A stretch of DNA of 64,000 nucleotides from Clostridium hydrogenum (lineage in GTDB: Bacteria; Bacillota; Clostridia; Clostridiales; Clostridiaceae), in the NCBI RefSeq assembly GCF_021432385.1, contig NZ_JAEACT010000004.1, positions 983,501 through 1,047,500 on the forward strand, in the 5' to 3' direction. Below, one piece after another: positions 33,465-42,088 of this stretch (position 1 is its first letter; every line of letters begins with the position of its first letter). A program made the translations under genes and the position numbers. Below the pieces are notes generated by a model, which ran no database searches, was not told where the DNA came from, and saw only the letters and a program-made list of their open reading frames with translations.

Positions 33465-36281
33465 TTATCTAGTTACAACAGTTATAGCATCTACCCAAAC
33501 GGATCCAGACCATGAACCATCGGTCTTTATTTGAAGTCCCATTCTATTTATAGGTGTAACTGCATCCGGAGGTACAGTAACTTCAATTAAATTCCATGTA
33601 CCTGGAGTTAATTGGCTGCTTAAATAATCTTGGCCAATCCATGCCCAATTTTTATCTAGTGCGTAAGGTGTAAGCTTAACTATTTTTGCATTTAAAGGAA
33701 TATATACTTTATATTTAATTACATCTCCTGCTTTTAATGTTGGGTTATCAAGTCTTAAATCAAACAAGCTTGCAGAAGCTTTCATATCAAGTTTAAGTGA
33801 CTTATTACCAATATTTGCATGCGTATCAGCTACTGATAATGAGGCCAAAGTTTGATTTGGGTTGTCGGATCCTTTGCCATCATCATTAAGTACATGTGCT
33901 GTAAAACCAGCAGTACTGTCATCATCAAAACTTATTAGCTTTGTTATTAATGGCTTTACTTCACTTAATACAACATTATCAATATATACTTCGTTTGAAT
34001 CTCCTCCCAATTTAAACTGAATTTGTGCCTTTGGATCTGTATCTGAATTCATAGTAAAATTAAAATTATAAGTTTTCATATCTTGAGAAATATCTATATC
34101 TTTCTCACCACTATAGCTTAAATCCGTATTAGATGAACTACCAATATTCGCAGTAATTTTTCTATTTGCAGAAGCTCTTGCGTCAAACTGTACATTATAT
34201 GTTTTTCCTTTTTCAATATTTAATGAATCTTGTGTAAGCAATATTGAATTATTGTCTTTACCTCCATTAGTGATTTTTGCACTAAATTCTCTATCTGCTG
34301 GATCCTGATTTACTGATCCATCTGCAACTGCTCCATCGCTTGTAGCAAAATTCCAATATTCCATGCTCTTTAAGCCCTGACTACTAGTACCTTCATCGAA
34401 TGTTCCATTATACACCAAGTTTCCTGAAGGTAATGTTTCTCTACCAGCTGGTCCAGGAATTTCCTTTACAGAAACATCTTTAATCCATACTTGACCTGTA
34501 CCATTATCTCCAAGATTGAAATCCAGCCTTGATTTATTATCACTATCAGATTCCATCTTAAAATCATAGCTGTAGTCCTGCCAGTCACTATTCAAATTAT
34601 GTGTTTGTTCACCTGAATAAGCAACATATGAACCGCCTACCTGTGTAACCTTTGATGAAATTTTAGGTATACCTTGTGATTTTGCTTTAAATGATACTCT
34701 ATAATACTTGCCTTTTTCTATAAGTAATGGGGATTGTACAAGCTGAACTGCATAATTTACACTTCCAGCATTGGTTATATCATATTTCACTGCTCCATCT
34801 TCTACTGTAGTAGTAGCTACTCCATCCGTATGCAATACATTCCAATCATTTAAATTATCTGAAAAGTCTCCATTATAAATGTAATTACCATCTGCTTGAG
34901 GTTGTCTAACTGCGCTGACAGTAGTTGGTGCAGGAGTTACGGCTTCACGATAAGGTCTTCCTGTAAGCTTGTACACTTTTACATAATCTACTGACATGCT
35001 AGCTGGAAATACAGTTGACTTATCAGGATTTCCTGGCCAATCTCCACCTACAGCTAAATTCAATATTATATAGAAGTTTCTATCAAAAGGAGCTGGATAA
35101 GTGAATGAATCTGCTGCATTAGTATCCTTTGAAAACCAATTACTTTCTTTATGATATAGTATTCCATCTATATACCATCTTATCTCTCCTGGTTCCCATT
35201 CAATTGCATATACATGATAATCATCGGAAAGTTTCTTTCCATCAGGTAGTGTATAGGTTCCTTGTGAACTACCATGTGGATTACCATAATGTATTGTTCC
35301 ATAAACCGTACTAGGTTGGTTTCCCAATACTTCCATTCCATCTATTTCCCCACATTCAGGCCAACCACCATATATTTTATCTTGATCCTCTGGTAACATC
35401 CAAAATGCAGGCCACATTCCTTGACCTTCTGGTACCTTTATTCTTGCTTCAATCCTTCCATAGGTTACATCCACTTTGCCTTGAGTTGTTAATTTAGCAG
35501 AAGTATACGGTTGATTACCCATTTTCTCATTACGTGCTTGAAGTACAAGATTTCCATCCTTTAAGTATGCATTTTTATCTGAATAATATTCTTGTTCATT
35601 ATTATATACGTCGCCAGTATTAATTACATTCCATTTGCTACTGTCTATAGAACTTTCATTAAAATCATCTTTCCAAACCTCTGTCCAATCCGATTTTGTC
35701 GAAGTAAACGTTGCTTTGGATATATCATTACTTGATTGAGAATTCAATCCAGTTGCATCTTCAGAAGCACTAAACACGTATTCATTGACATCTGGTAGTG
35801 TTTGCTGTGGCAGTGTTAAAACTATTTCCGTGCCACTATTAGCATTTATCTTTGAAACGTTAACATTTTTACCGTTAATAACTGTATTTGAACCTGTGTC
35901 CGAAATAAGTTTTGCAGCAGAATCTCCAATTTGAATTGTTGCTGTATCATCAACAGTGAATCCATCCGGTATTGTAAACGTTATACTTCCATTTATAAAC
36001 TGTTGATTCAATTTATATTTTATTGATAATGCCACTCCATTTGTATTAGCTGCTCCTTGCGAAGAACTTAATGATAACACACCCTGTGAAACATTTGATA
36101 ATAAGTTACTTTGATTTACTTTATTATTCATACTTTGAGATATGCTACCTGTAGCATCAGTTTTGCTTGTACCCGTTGTAGTAGCTGCAAATACTGGTGT
36201 AACCGTAGACATTGCTAAACTTATGGATATAAAAGCAATTGATGAGTTTCTTATACATCTTGATTTGATTGAAAAATTCAT
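33465..36281 (-). CDS. Secreted GH16 beta-glucanase with carbohydrate-binding modules
   Basis: The 938-residue protein has a signal peptide (cleavage after TPVFA near residue 32) and an N-terminal beta-rich domain (about residues 60-180, SITFTIPDGFTVDD). The GH16 catalytic domain spans about residues 195-455 with the active-site motif GEIDGMEVLG near residue 312. Two CBM4/9-like modules follow (starting YIYNGDFSDNLNDWN and LVYNGTFDEGTSSQ), then a further beta-sandwich module ending SGSVWVDAITVV. The GH16 motif is of the laminarinase/lichenase type, so it should cut beta-1,3 or mixed-linkage glucans outside the cell. A promoter, operator and family D hairpin lie upstream. Confidence 0.93.
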   Translation of the reverse strand: MNFSIKSRCIRNSSIAFISISLAMSTVTPVFAATTTGTSKTDATGSISQSMNNKVNQSNLLSNVSQGVLSLSSSQGAANTNGVALSIKYKLNQQFINGSITFTIPDGFTVDDTATIQIGDSAAKLISDTGSNTVINGKNVNVSKINANSGTEIVLTLPQQTLPDVNEYVFSASEDATGLNSQSSNDISKATFTSTKSDWTEVWKDDFNESSIDSSKWNVINTGDVYNNEQEYYSDKNAYLKDGNLVLQARNEKMGNQPYTSAKLTTQGKVDVTYGRIEARIKVPEGQGMWPAFWMLPEDQDKIYGGWPECGEIDGMEVLGNQPSTVYGTIHYGNPHGSSQGTYTLPDGKKLSDDYHVYAIEWEPGEIRWYIDGILYHKESNWFSKDTNAADSFTYPAPFDRNFYIILNLAVGGDWPGNPDKSTVFPASMSVDYVKVYKLTGRPYREAVTPAPTTVSAVRQPQADGNYIYNGDFSDNLNDWNVLHTDGVATTTVEDGAVKYDITNAGSVNYAVQLVQSPLLIEKGKYYRVSFKAKSQGIPKISSKVTQVGGSYVAYSGEQTHNLNSDWQDYSYDFKMESDSDNKSRLDFNLGDNGTGQVWIKDVSVKEIPGPAGRETLPSGNLVYNGTFDEGTSSQGLKSMEYWNFATSDGAVADGSVNQDPADREFSAKITNGGKDNNSILLTQDSLNIEKGKTYNVQFDARASANRKITANIGSSSNTDLSYSGEKDIDISQDMKTYNFNFTMNSDTDPKAQIQFKLGGDSNEVYIDNVVLSEVKPLITKLISFDDDSTAGFTAHVLNDDGKGSDNPNQTLASLSVADTHANIGNKSLKLDMKASASLFDLRLDNPTLKAGDVIKYKVYIPLNAKIVKLTPYALDKNWAWIGQDYLSSQLTPGTWNLIEVTVPPDAVTPINRMGLQIKTDGSWSGSVWVDAITVVTR

Positions 36282-36300
36282 TATATCCCCCCTATATTCT

Positions 36301-36419
36301 GTAGGATTAAAGATAAGCCACTTGAAGCTTTAAAATCAATTTGTATCAAAACGCCGTCTTTTGGGCATTTTGATGCAAATTGATTTTAGTAGTTGAAATG
36401 GTTTATCTATAAATCCTAC
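36301..36419. repeat. Family D hairpin, copy D2, upstream of the GH16 start
   Basis: The outer arms are GTAGGATTAAAGATAAGCC and GGTTTATCTATAAATCCTAC. The inner arms are AAAATCAATTTGTATCAAAA and CATTTTGATGCAAATTGATT. It begins 19 bp upstream of the ATG and would lie in the 5' untranslated region. Confidence 0.82.
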
Positions 36420-36436
36420 CATACATAAATTAATCG

Positions 36437-36541
36437 TTTATGGAACCGCGTCCATAAGCAGCAAACGTGAAATACGTTTTCATGAATATAATATAACATA
36501 ACTAGTAATATCTTATCAATAAGTTAATTTAATCGTTTTCA
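36437..36541 (-). promoter_or_regulatory. GH16 control region: LacI-type operator, promoter and cre-like site
   Basis: TTTATGG-N8-CCATAAG (36437-36458) is the candidate operator. Upstream on the minus strand TTGATA, an 18-bp spacer and TATATT form a promoter. TGAAAACGATTAAA (36528-36541) matches 13 of 14 cre positions. A second short dyad, AAACGTGAAATACGTTTT, lies between them. The layout suggests glucan induction together with carbon catabolite control. Confidence 0.6.
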
Positions 36542-36722
36542 CGTGCAAATATAAAGTTTATTTATATTTATCTAACTATTTCTTTTATTTATTCATAATT
36601 CCACCTTTTTTCGAATCATTTTTAAGCTATATTTAAGCTTAAAAAGTAAACCTTATATTGTATATATTGATACAGTAAATATTTTGTATCATTATATATA
36701 ACCTAATTCTTTATTTAGACTA

Positions 36723-37069
36723 TAGATATACAACTTGAAACATTGAAATTACAAGTACTAAGTTTATCCTGACAAATTACAATTTATCGAGGAGAAGCCA
36801 AAGTACAAAGTACAGAGTACAATGAAGGACGATTTTTCTCCGTTAGCACTACGAAAAATCTCAAAACTTATTTTTTTATTGCTGCGCAATCGCGCCATAT
36901 ATGGCGCTCAGCGAAGCTGGCACCATTTAAGTTTAAGATTTACCTGAGAAAAGCGAAAGGTAAATCATCATTCACTGTACTCTGTCATCTGTACTCTGCT
37001 CTAAAAATTGTAATTTAACAGGATGAACTTGGTATTAACAATTTCAATATTCCAGATTGTATATCTATA
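36723..37069. repeat. Family A palindromic element, copy A6 (full, with outer arms)
   Basis: The outer left arm is TAGATATACAACTTGAAACA...TTATCCTGACAAATTAC, and the right arm has GTAATTTAACAGGATGAACT...TTGTATATCTA. The core runs CGAGGAGAAGCCAAAGTAC, TTTTTCTCCGTTAGCACTAC, ATTGCTGCGCAATCGCGCC, AGCGAAGCTGGCACC and AAGCGAAAGGTAAATC. Another left outer arm (AGATATACAACCTGAAATAT) begins immediately after it. Confidence 0.88.
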
Positions 37070-37096
37070 TAGATATACAACCTGAAATATTGAAAT

Positions 37097-37145
37097 TAAT
37101 ATGCATAGGTTCATGAATTTACATGGGCTAAAGTCCAAACCCCTA
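37097..37145. other. Second copy of the IS200/IS605-end-like hairpin
   Basis: ATAGGTTCATGAATTTACAT, GGGCTAAAGTCC and CCCCTAGTATGTG match 3905-3950 over about 45 bp, allowing several substitutions. No transposase or tnpB gene is present here either. Confidence 0.35.
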
Positions 37146-37192
37146 GTATGTGTATTGTGCATTGTGAACTGTGAATTGTGAATTATGGATTG
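37143..37192. repeat. Solitary family A arm of the GTGAATT type
   Basis: TGCATTGTGAACTGTGAATT continues with further TGTGAATT and TGTGGATT units. It matches the right arm of copy A8 (53240-53279), but no core or opposite arm is nearby. Confidence 0.7.
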
Positions 37193-37207
37193 TGGATTAT
37201 TTAAAAG

Positions 37208-37342
37208 TTATCCACAAAACTCACAATTTTGTCCACAGAAATTGTTTATAACCTTATATTAAATTACAGCGCAATATCATTTAAAATTAGTATCTTCCAT
37301 ATAATTTATACACATAATTAACATTATCAACAATTAATCTGT
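37208..37342 (+). promoter_or_regulatory. Cluster of DnaA-box-like sites
   Basis: TTATCCACA (37208), TTGTCCACA (37229), TTATACACA (37316) and TTATCAACA (37334) all lie on the plus strand within 135 bp of AT-rich DNA. The first is a perfect DnaA box and the others differ from it by one base. dnaA and dnaN are not in the window. It is in the 1.1-kb gene-free gap between the GH16 and CCA-adding enzyme genes. Confidence 0.55.
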
Positions 37343-37378
37343 TGACAATATTTTTTCTTTTGTGAGTAACTTTACTAT

Positions 37379-38596
37379 TTATTTCTTATTTATAAACTTT
37401 TCATACTCAATAATCATATTTTCAATAAATTGCTTATACTTAGTTTTCTCATTATCTACATCAATATACATCTTCGTAGCATAAACATCACAAAATGATG
37501 CTATTATTATATATAGAGAGTACTCTTTAAATTTATTAAAAAAGCCATAAAATCTCTCATTATATCCTTCCTTTTCTCCTTTGAATATATTTAATGGATA
37601 CATGTGATTTTTCACAACTGCATATATAATATTATACGCATCTTTAGGAAAATTTAATTTTTCACAGAAATTTTCAATTATATTCGCACCGGTTTCTTCA
37701 TGATTTTTAAAACTTATTTTATCTCCATCTGCTTTATAACTTTCAAATTTTCCTATATCATGTACAAAGATTGAAAAGGCCAAATAGTCTAAGCAGCTAC
37801 ACTTTCCAATATCTTTATTAAAATCATCTAGATTAATATCTTTTAGGCTAATATATCCCCTTTGGAGATCCTTAAAGACATGATATGCAGTATTCATATG
37901 TGTAAATGCATCTACCGCATGGTACTTGCATTTTCCCACTGTTTTAAGTTCATCCATATATGGAAGTAAGTGTTTCAGTACATAAAATTGATCTGCCGTT
38001 TCAAAAAACACTCCATTTTCATCGTTATGAATTATATTCATTAACTCATCCAAAACATTTTTCTTTGGACAACTTAATATATTTTTCGCCTCATTTCTTA
38101 TATCAACTTCTGTATAAGCACTAAAATGCATACCATACTTTATGTAAAATCTTATTCCTCTAAGAATTCTTACTGGATCATTTTTGATACTCTCTTCACT
38201 TACTCTTTGTATTATTCTTCTTTTAATATGTGTTCTTCCCTGAAATGGATCGATAACTTTATTATCTATTAATTTAATAGCTATAGCATTCATAGTAAAA
38301 TCCCTAGATGCTAAATCTTGTTCTATTGTTTCGCTTTTTAATTTTGATAGTCTTAATGTTTTACCATTAAAATTTGATACATACGTCTCTTTATCGTCAT
38401 TTACTAGAGAGAACTTATAATCTTTCAATTCAAACTCCCTAATTGCCTCTTCCATATCACAATCTAATATTATATCTAAATTCTCAGGAGCATTTCTTAT
38501 ACTTATGAGCTTATCTCTTACATATCCTCCAACTATATACGCATCTCCGCCTACAGCAAGTATAACCTTTTTTGCATCCTCTATAACTTTTTTCAA
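37379..38596 (-). CDS. tRNA nucleotidyltransferase / poly(A) polymerase family protein with HD domain
   Basis: The 405-residue protein starts at TTG 38596 behind GAGGTGA. The nucleotidyltransferase head has IVGGYVRDKLI and NLDIILDCD, followed by ASRDFTMNAIAI and the RNA-binding motif DPVRILRGIRFYIKYG. A C-terminal HD domain carries FSIFVHDIGK. The family adds or repairs the CCA end of tRNAs, but the HD domain may add phosphodiesterase activity. The first Asp of the usual DxD position is replaced (NLDI). It could be the main CCA enzyme or a paralogue. Confidence 0.88.
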   Translation of the reverse strand: MKKVIEDAKKVILAVGGDAYIVGGYVRDKLISIRNAPENLDIILDCDMEEAIREFELKDYKFSLVNDDKETYVSNFNGKTLRLSKLKSETIEQDLASRDFTMNAIAIKLIDNKVIDPFQGRTHIKRRIIQRVSEESIKNDPVRILRGIRFYIKYGMHFSAYTEVDIRNEAKNILSCPKKNVLDELMNIIHNDENGVFFETADQFYVLKHLLPYMDELKTVGKCKYHAVDAFTHMNTAYHVFKDLQRGYISLKDINLDDFNKDIGKCSCLDYLAFSIFVHDIGKFESYKADGDKISFKNHEETGANIIENFCEKLNFPKDAYNIIYAVVKNHMYPLNIFKGEKEGYNERFYGFFNKFKEYSLYIIIASFCDVYATKMYIDVDNEKTKYKQFIENMIIEYEKFINKK

Positions 38597-38836
38597 TGTA
38601 TATCACCTCACTTCAATTATATCATATGCTTACATAAATATGTTTTTCATAATCGTTCGACATTTTTATCGTGTTAATCCATATTATTACTTTTTTATAT
38701 TTTCCAAATATTGCATGTAATTATTTAAATTATATTACATTTTTTACAAAGGCAAAAAAAGTAAGTGATTTGCCTTACCTTGATTCTTCTTACTTCAAGG
38801 CATTGGAAAAAAATTGTATTTTATTGAAATAACTTA

Positions 38837-38967
38837 TTGACTTTTGAATTATATGGTAGTATATTAACTTTAGATGGAAGTTACTAAAAAAATTGTAACT
38901 TAATTAAGAAATAGGCATTGACTTTTAATGTAATATTTGTTATTATTTAATTGTAATATTTGTCGAA
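38837..38967 (+). promoter_or_regulatory. Tandem abrB promoters with a Spo0A box
   Basis: P1 is TTGACT, 17 bp, TATATT (38837-38865). P2 is TTGACT, 17 bp, TATTAT (38918-38946). TTTGTCGAAT, containing the Spo0A core TGTCGAA (38961-38967), lies just downstream of P2, where Spo0A could repress it. This resembles abrB control in Bacillus. The rest of the gap 38597-38836 shows only a small AAGGCAAA hairpin near 38752. Confidence 0.75.
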
Positions 38968-38992
38968 TCGTGTGATTTAAGGAGGAATTTAA

Positions 38993-39241
38993 ATGAAATG
39001 TACAGGTGTTGTAAGAAGAGTAGATGAGTTAGGAAGAATAGTAATACCTATCGAACTAAGAAGGAATTTAAATATAGCAGAAAAAGACGCTTTAGAAATC
39101 TATGTTGATGGTGAACAAATTATACTAAAGAAATATGAGCCAGCATGTATATTCTGTGGCGATGCAAGAGATGTTGTTAACTACAAAGGCAAAAACATTT
39201 GCAAACATTGCTTACAAGAATTAAAAGAAAGCAATCAATAA
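38993..39241 (+). CDS. abrB: AbrB-family transition-state regulator
   Basis: The 82-residue protein has the swapped-hairpin DNA-binding domain (GVVRRVDELGRIVIPIELRR) in residues 1-50. A C-terminal segment with four cysteines follows (CIFCGDARDV, NICKHCLQEL), a zinc-ribbon-like tail found in clostridial and bacillar AbrB. It starts behind AAGGAGG. Its position next to rsmI matches the abrB position in B. subtilis. It should repress stationary-phase genes until Spo0A turns it off. Confidence 0.93.
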   Translation: MKCTGVVRRVDELGRIVIPIELRRNLNIAEKDALEIYVDGEQIILKKYEPACIFCGDARDVVNYKGKNICKHCLQELKESNQ

Positions 39242-39312
39242 GGTTAATATCCCCAATTAACTATAATTAATTCTAATAAAATTAGTTAATAAAAAAATAT
39301 ACTATTTATTCC

Positions 39313-39341
39313 AATACAGTTTTTTAACTGTATTGTTTTTT
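39313..39341 (+). terminator. abrB terminator
   Basis: AATACAGTT and AACTGTATT form a 9-bp perfect stem with a short T loop, followed by GTTTTTT. Confidence 0.85.
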
Positions 39342-39387
39342 GCTCAATATTTAAATTTATTATGTTATTTATAAATGATAAAGAATC

Positions 39388-39550
39388 TTACGTAAAAAAT
39401 TTTAAAAGCCTTAGATGTTTCAATTTTTCAGGCATGTTTTCAGCGAGTTATTGAAGCTTCTTAGGCTTTTAATTTTATTTAATATGGTGCAATGCACTTA
39501 CTTCACAATAATTTTAAATTATGGTTAAATATTTTTAGTTCAATAGTCCT
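39388..39550. repeat. Composite of half-palindromes (families E, F and G)
   Basis: The stretch holds an E-like pair (TTTTAAAAGCCTTAGATG and CTTAGGCTTTTAATTTTA) around GCGAGTTATTGAAGC. Then comes a single arm of the 21564 palindrome (GCACTTACTTCAC), and then a family G end (AAATATTTTTAGTTCAATAG). It looks like a site where element fragments have accumulated. Confidence 0.6.
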
Positions 39551-39553
39551 TAT

Positions 39554-40696
39554 TTACCTTATTATTCTTCTAGCCGCACAATATGGTCTTATAGGAACTA
39601 TTCTAACATTTGCTCCCGTATGTGGTGCCTCAATAAACATATTATCACCTACATACATACCAACATGTTGTGGTCCACTAGAGCTCGGCTCAAAGAACAA
39701 TAAATCTCCTGGTTGAAGATTTCCAGTAACAGGCACTCCTGATCCAACCTGTTCTTGACTAGTCCTTGGTAAACTTATACCAAAACGAGCATATGCATAT
39801 TGCACTAATCCTGAGCAGTCAAACCCATTTGGCGTTGTACCTCCCCATAAATACGGCACACCAACATATTGACTAGCAAATGCTACTACTGCCATTCCAC
39901 TAACGCCGCTTGGTGTAGATATTGGAGATGGCTTATTGTTATTATTATTATTATTTATAGTGTTATTAGCCGTATTTTGAATAACCTTTGCCGGAGTAAC
40001 AGCTGCAGCAATTTTAATAGCCTGAAGTTTTTTTGTTTCTGCGTCTATAGCTGCTTGTATGCTTTTCATTTCACTACTATGCTTTGCTTCTTCTGCTTTT
40101 GCTTCAACAATAAGATTATTCTGCTTTGCTTTTTTATCATTCAAATCTTGAAGTTTATTTTTATTTTGATTTTGAAGATATACTAAATCATTATTCTTCT
40201 TAGCTAAATCCTTGCTTACATCCTCTATATGCTGCTTCTGAGAATCAAAATTCTGTATAATATTTTTATCATATTGCATTAACTTCTGCACTAATTCTAT
40301 ATTTGACACAAAATCGCTAAAATTATTGCAGTTTAGAACAACACTAAGATACTGCACATTGCCATTCATGTACATAGCTCTTATCCTTTGTCCATAAATT
40401 TTTTCTTCATTATCCATTTGTACTTTTGCTTCATCAAGTTTTCTTTGTGTAGCAGCTATACTTGACTTGGTTTGAGAAATCTTTTTATCAGTAGCTGTTA
40501 TAGTATCATTTACCTTTCCAATTTCTCCATCCATAATTTCAATTTGACTCTCTAATGCTTGTACGTTTTTCATTGCGTTTTGATATTGCTGCAAACTACT
40601 ATTATACTGATCCTGAAGAGGACTAGCAAATGCATTTCCACTAAAAGACAGTGTTATTCCTAAAGCAACAAATGCAGCTAATAATTTCTTATGCAC
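39554..40696 (-). CDS. Secreted NlpC/P60 peptidoglycan endopeptidase, CwlO-like (copy 1)
   Basis: GTG 40696 (MHKKLLAAFVALG) is preferred by homology with the neighbouring paralogue and by its spacing from AGAAGG; the longer frame adds three residues. The 380-residue protein has a signal peptide, a long coiled-coil region (residues 30-240) and an Asn-rich linker. The C-terminal NlpC/P60 domain has the catalytic Cys in FDCSGLVQYAYARFG and His in PQHVGMYVGDN. It should cut D,L-peptide bonds in the wall, as do the CwlO-type D,L-endopeptidases. It is a tandem duplicate of the next gene. Confidence 0.92.
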   Translation of the reverse strand: MHKKLLAAFVALGITLSFSGNAFASPLQDQYNSSLQQYQNAMKNVQALESQIEIMDGEIGKVNDTITATDKKISQTKSSIAATQRKLDEAKVQMDNEEKIYGQRIRAMYMNGNVQYLSVVLNCNNFSDFVSNIELVQKLMQYDKNIIQNFDSQKQHIEDVSKDLAKKNNDLVYLQNQNKNKLQDLNDKKAKQNNLIVEAKAEEAKHSSEMKSIQAAIDAETKKLQAIKIAAAVTPAKVIQNTANNTINNNNNNNKPSPISTPSGVSGMAVVAFASQYVGVPYLWGGTTPNGFDCSGLVQYAYARFGISLPRTSQEQVGSGVPVTGNLQPGDLLFFEPSSSGPQHVGMYVGDNMFIEAPHTGANVRIVPIRPYCAARRIIR

Positions 40697-40745
40697 TTTT
40701 ATCATCCTTCTTTCTTATTATGTATAGATTATTAAAAATGAAAAA

Positions 40746-40767
40746 GGGGCATACTAAATTGTGCCCC
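40746..40767 (-). terminator. Terminator after the second NlpC/P60 gene
   Basis: GGGGCA and TGCCCC form a stem with a 10-base loop. On the minus strand it is followed by five T residues. Confidence 0.85.
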
Positions 40768-40782
40768 TAATTATATTCAATG

Positions 40783-41877
40783 TTAATTTACCCTTTTGGC
40801 AATACTGTAACCTCTAACAGGTGTAATATGGACATCTTCTCCTGTTCTAGGTGCTTCAATCATCATGTTGTTACCAACATACATTGCAACATGATATGGT
40901 GCTGATGCTGATCCAAAGAACAATAAATCTCCTGGCTGCAAAGAACTTACTGTCGTTCCAACATGCACCTGTTCCCCAGTAGTTCTTGGAAGATTTACAC
41001 CAAAACGTGCATAGCAATACTGCACAAAACCTGAACAATCAAAACCAGGTGATGGGCTTGTACCTCCATAAACATATGGCACTTTATCTGCAAATTGTGC
41101 TGCAAATTGAATTACATTAGCAGCATTAGTAACAGTAATTCCACCTCTATCATGTGAAACAAAAGTTGAAGTTGAAGTCGACGCTGTTGTTGCCTGCGCT
41201 AAAAGCGTCTTTTTCTCTGCATCTGCTTGAGCTTGAAGTTTATCAAATACAGATTTATTTTTTGCCACTTCGTCTTCTGCCTGATTTGAAAGAGCCACTG
41301 CCTTAGCCTTATTTGTTTGAAGATCACTTATTTTCTTCGCATTTTCAGCATTTAATGATACTAGTTTAGTTTTTTGATCGCTTAATTTTTGCTTTTCACT
41401 TTCTACTTTTGCTTTGGCATCATTTAAATTGCTTACAAGATTCTTATCATAGTCTGTAATCCTTTTTATAGCCTCTACATTAGAAATTAATTCACCAAAG
41501 CTTTTAGAATCAAGTAAAATACCTAAATAGCCTTCGTTCTTTCCATTCATGTACATTGCCCTTATTCTGTCACTATATAACTTTTGTTCTGTACTTATTT
41601 TATTTTGTGTATCAGTTATACTAGCTTGTACATTCTTTATGTTCTTTTGTATTTTAGTAATTTGATTATCTATGTCATTTTTTTGTCTCATAGTTGTCTC
41701 TATTTGACTGTCGAGTTTTTGAATTTGAGTGTTCAAATCTTGAACTTTCTGTTCAGCTTGACTAAGATTTGTCTTACTTTGGTTCAACTGTTCTTGCGAT
41801 GGAGTTGCTAATGCAGTAGTACCTATTGAAAGGACTACACTCGCTGCAACAATAGTTGACAAAATCCTCTTGTGCAC
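40783..41877 (-). CDS. Secreted NlpC/P60 peptidoglycan endopeptidase, CwlO-like (copy 2)
   Basis: The 364-residue protein starts at GTG 41877 behind GGGGGGAG. It has a signal peptide (cleavage after TTALA) and a coiled coil of about 190 residues rich in Gln, Lys and Asp. The NlpC/P60 domain has FDCSGFVQYCYARFGVNLPR and APYHVAMYVGNN. The two genes share the same plan and about half their residues by eye. Each has its own terminator or gap, so they may be separately regulated. Confidence 0.92.
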   Translation of the reverse strand: MHKRILSTIVAASVVLSIGTTALATPSQEQLNQSKTNLSQAEQKVQDLNTQIQKLDSQIETTMRQKNDIDNQITKIQKNIKNVQASITDTQNKISTEQKLYSDRIRAMYMNGKNEGYLGILLDSKSFGELISNVEAIKRITDYDKNLVSNLNDAKAKVESEKQKLSDQKTKLVSLNAENAKKISDLQTNKAKAVALSNQAEDEVAKNKSVFDKLQAQADAEKKTLLAQATTASTSTSTFVSHDRGGITVTNAANVIQFAAQFADKVPYVYGGTSPSPGFDCSGFVQYCYARFGVNLPRTTGEQVHVGTTVSSLQPGDLLFFGSASAPYHVAMYVGNNMMIEAPRTGEDVHITPVRGYSIAKRVN

Positions 41878-42088
41878 TAATATCTCCCCCCTGGATACGC
41901 TGTGTAAATATTTTTAAAATATTTTAAAGCTACATTGCCCTTATGCAACTTTATAACTATAATATTTTAATATATTATACCATCATTATTCAGAAAGTTA
42001 CAACTTTCATATACAGTACAATATGAAAGTTATTTAAAGTATTCTTTATAAAATTACAATATAGTTTAGTATATTCTACAATTATAAC

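Noticed and set aside
37208..37342. Chromosome origin oriC
   Set aside because: Only four boxes, no dnaA, dnaN or rpmH gene next to them; kept only as a DnaA-box cluster.
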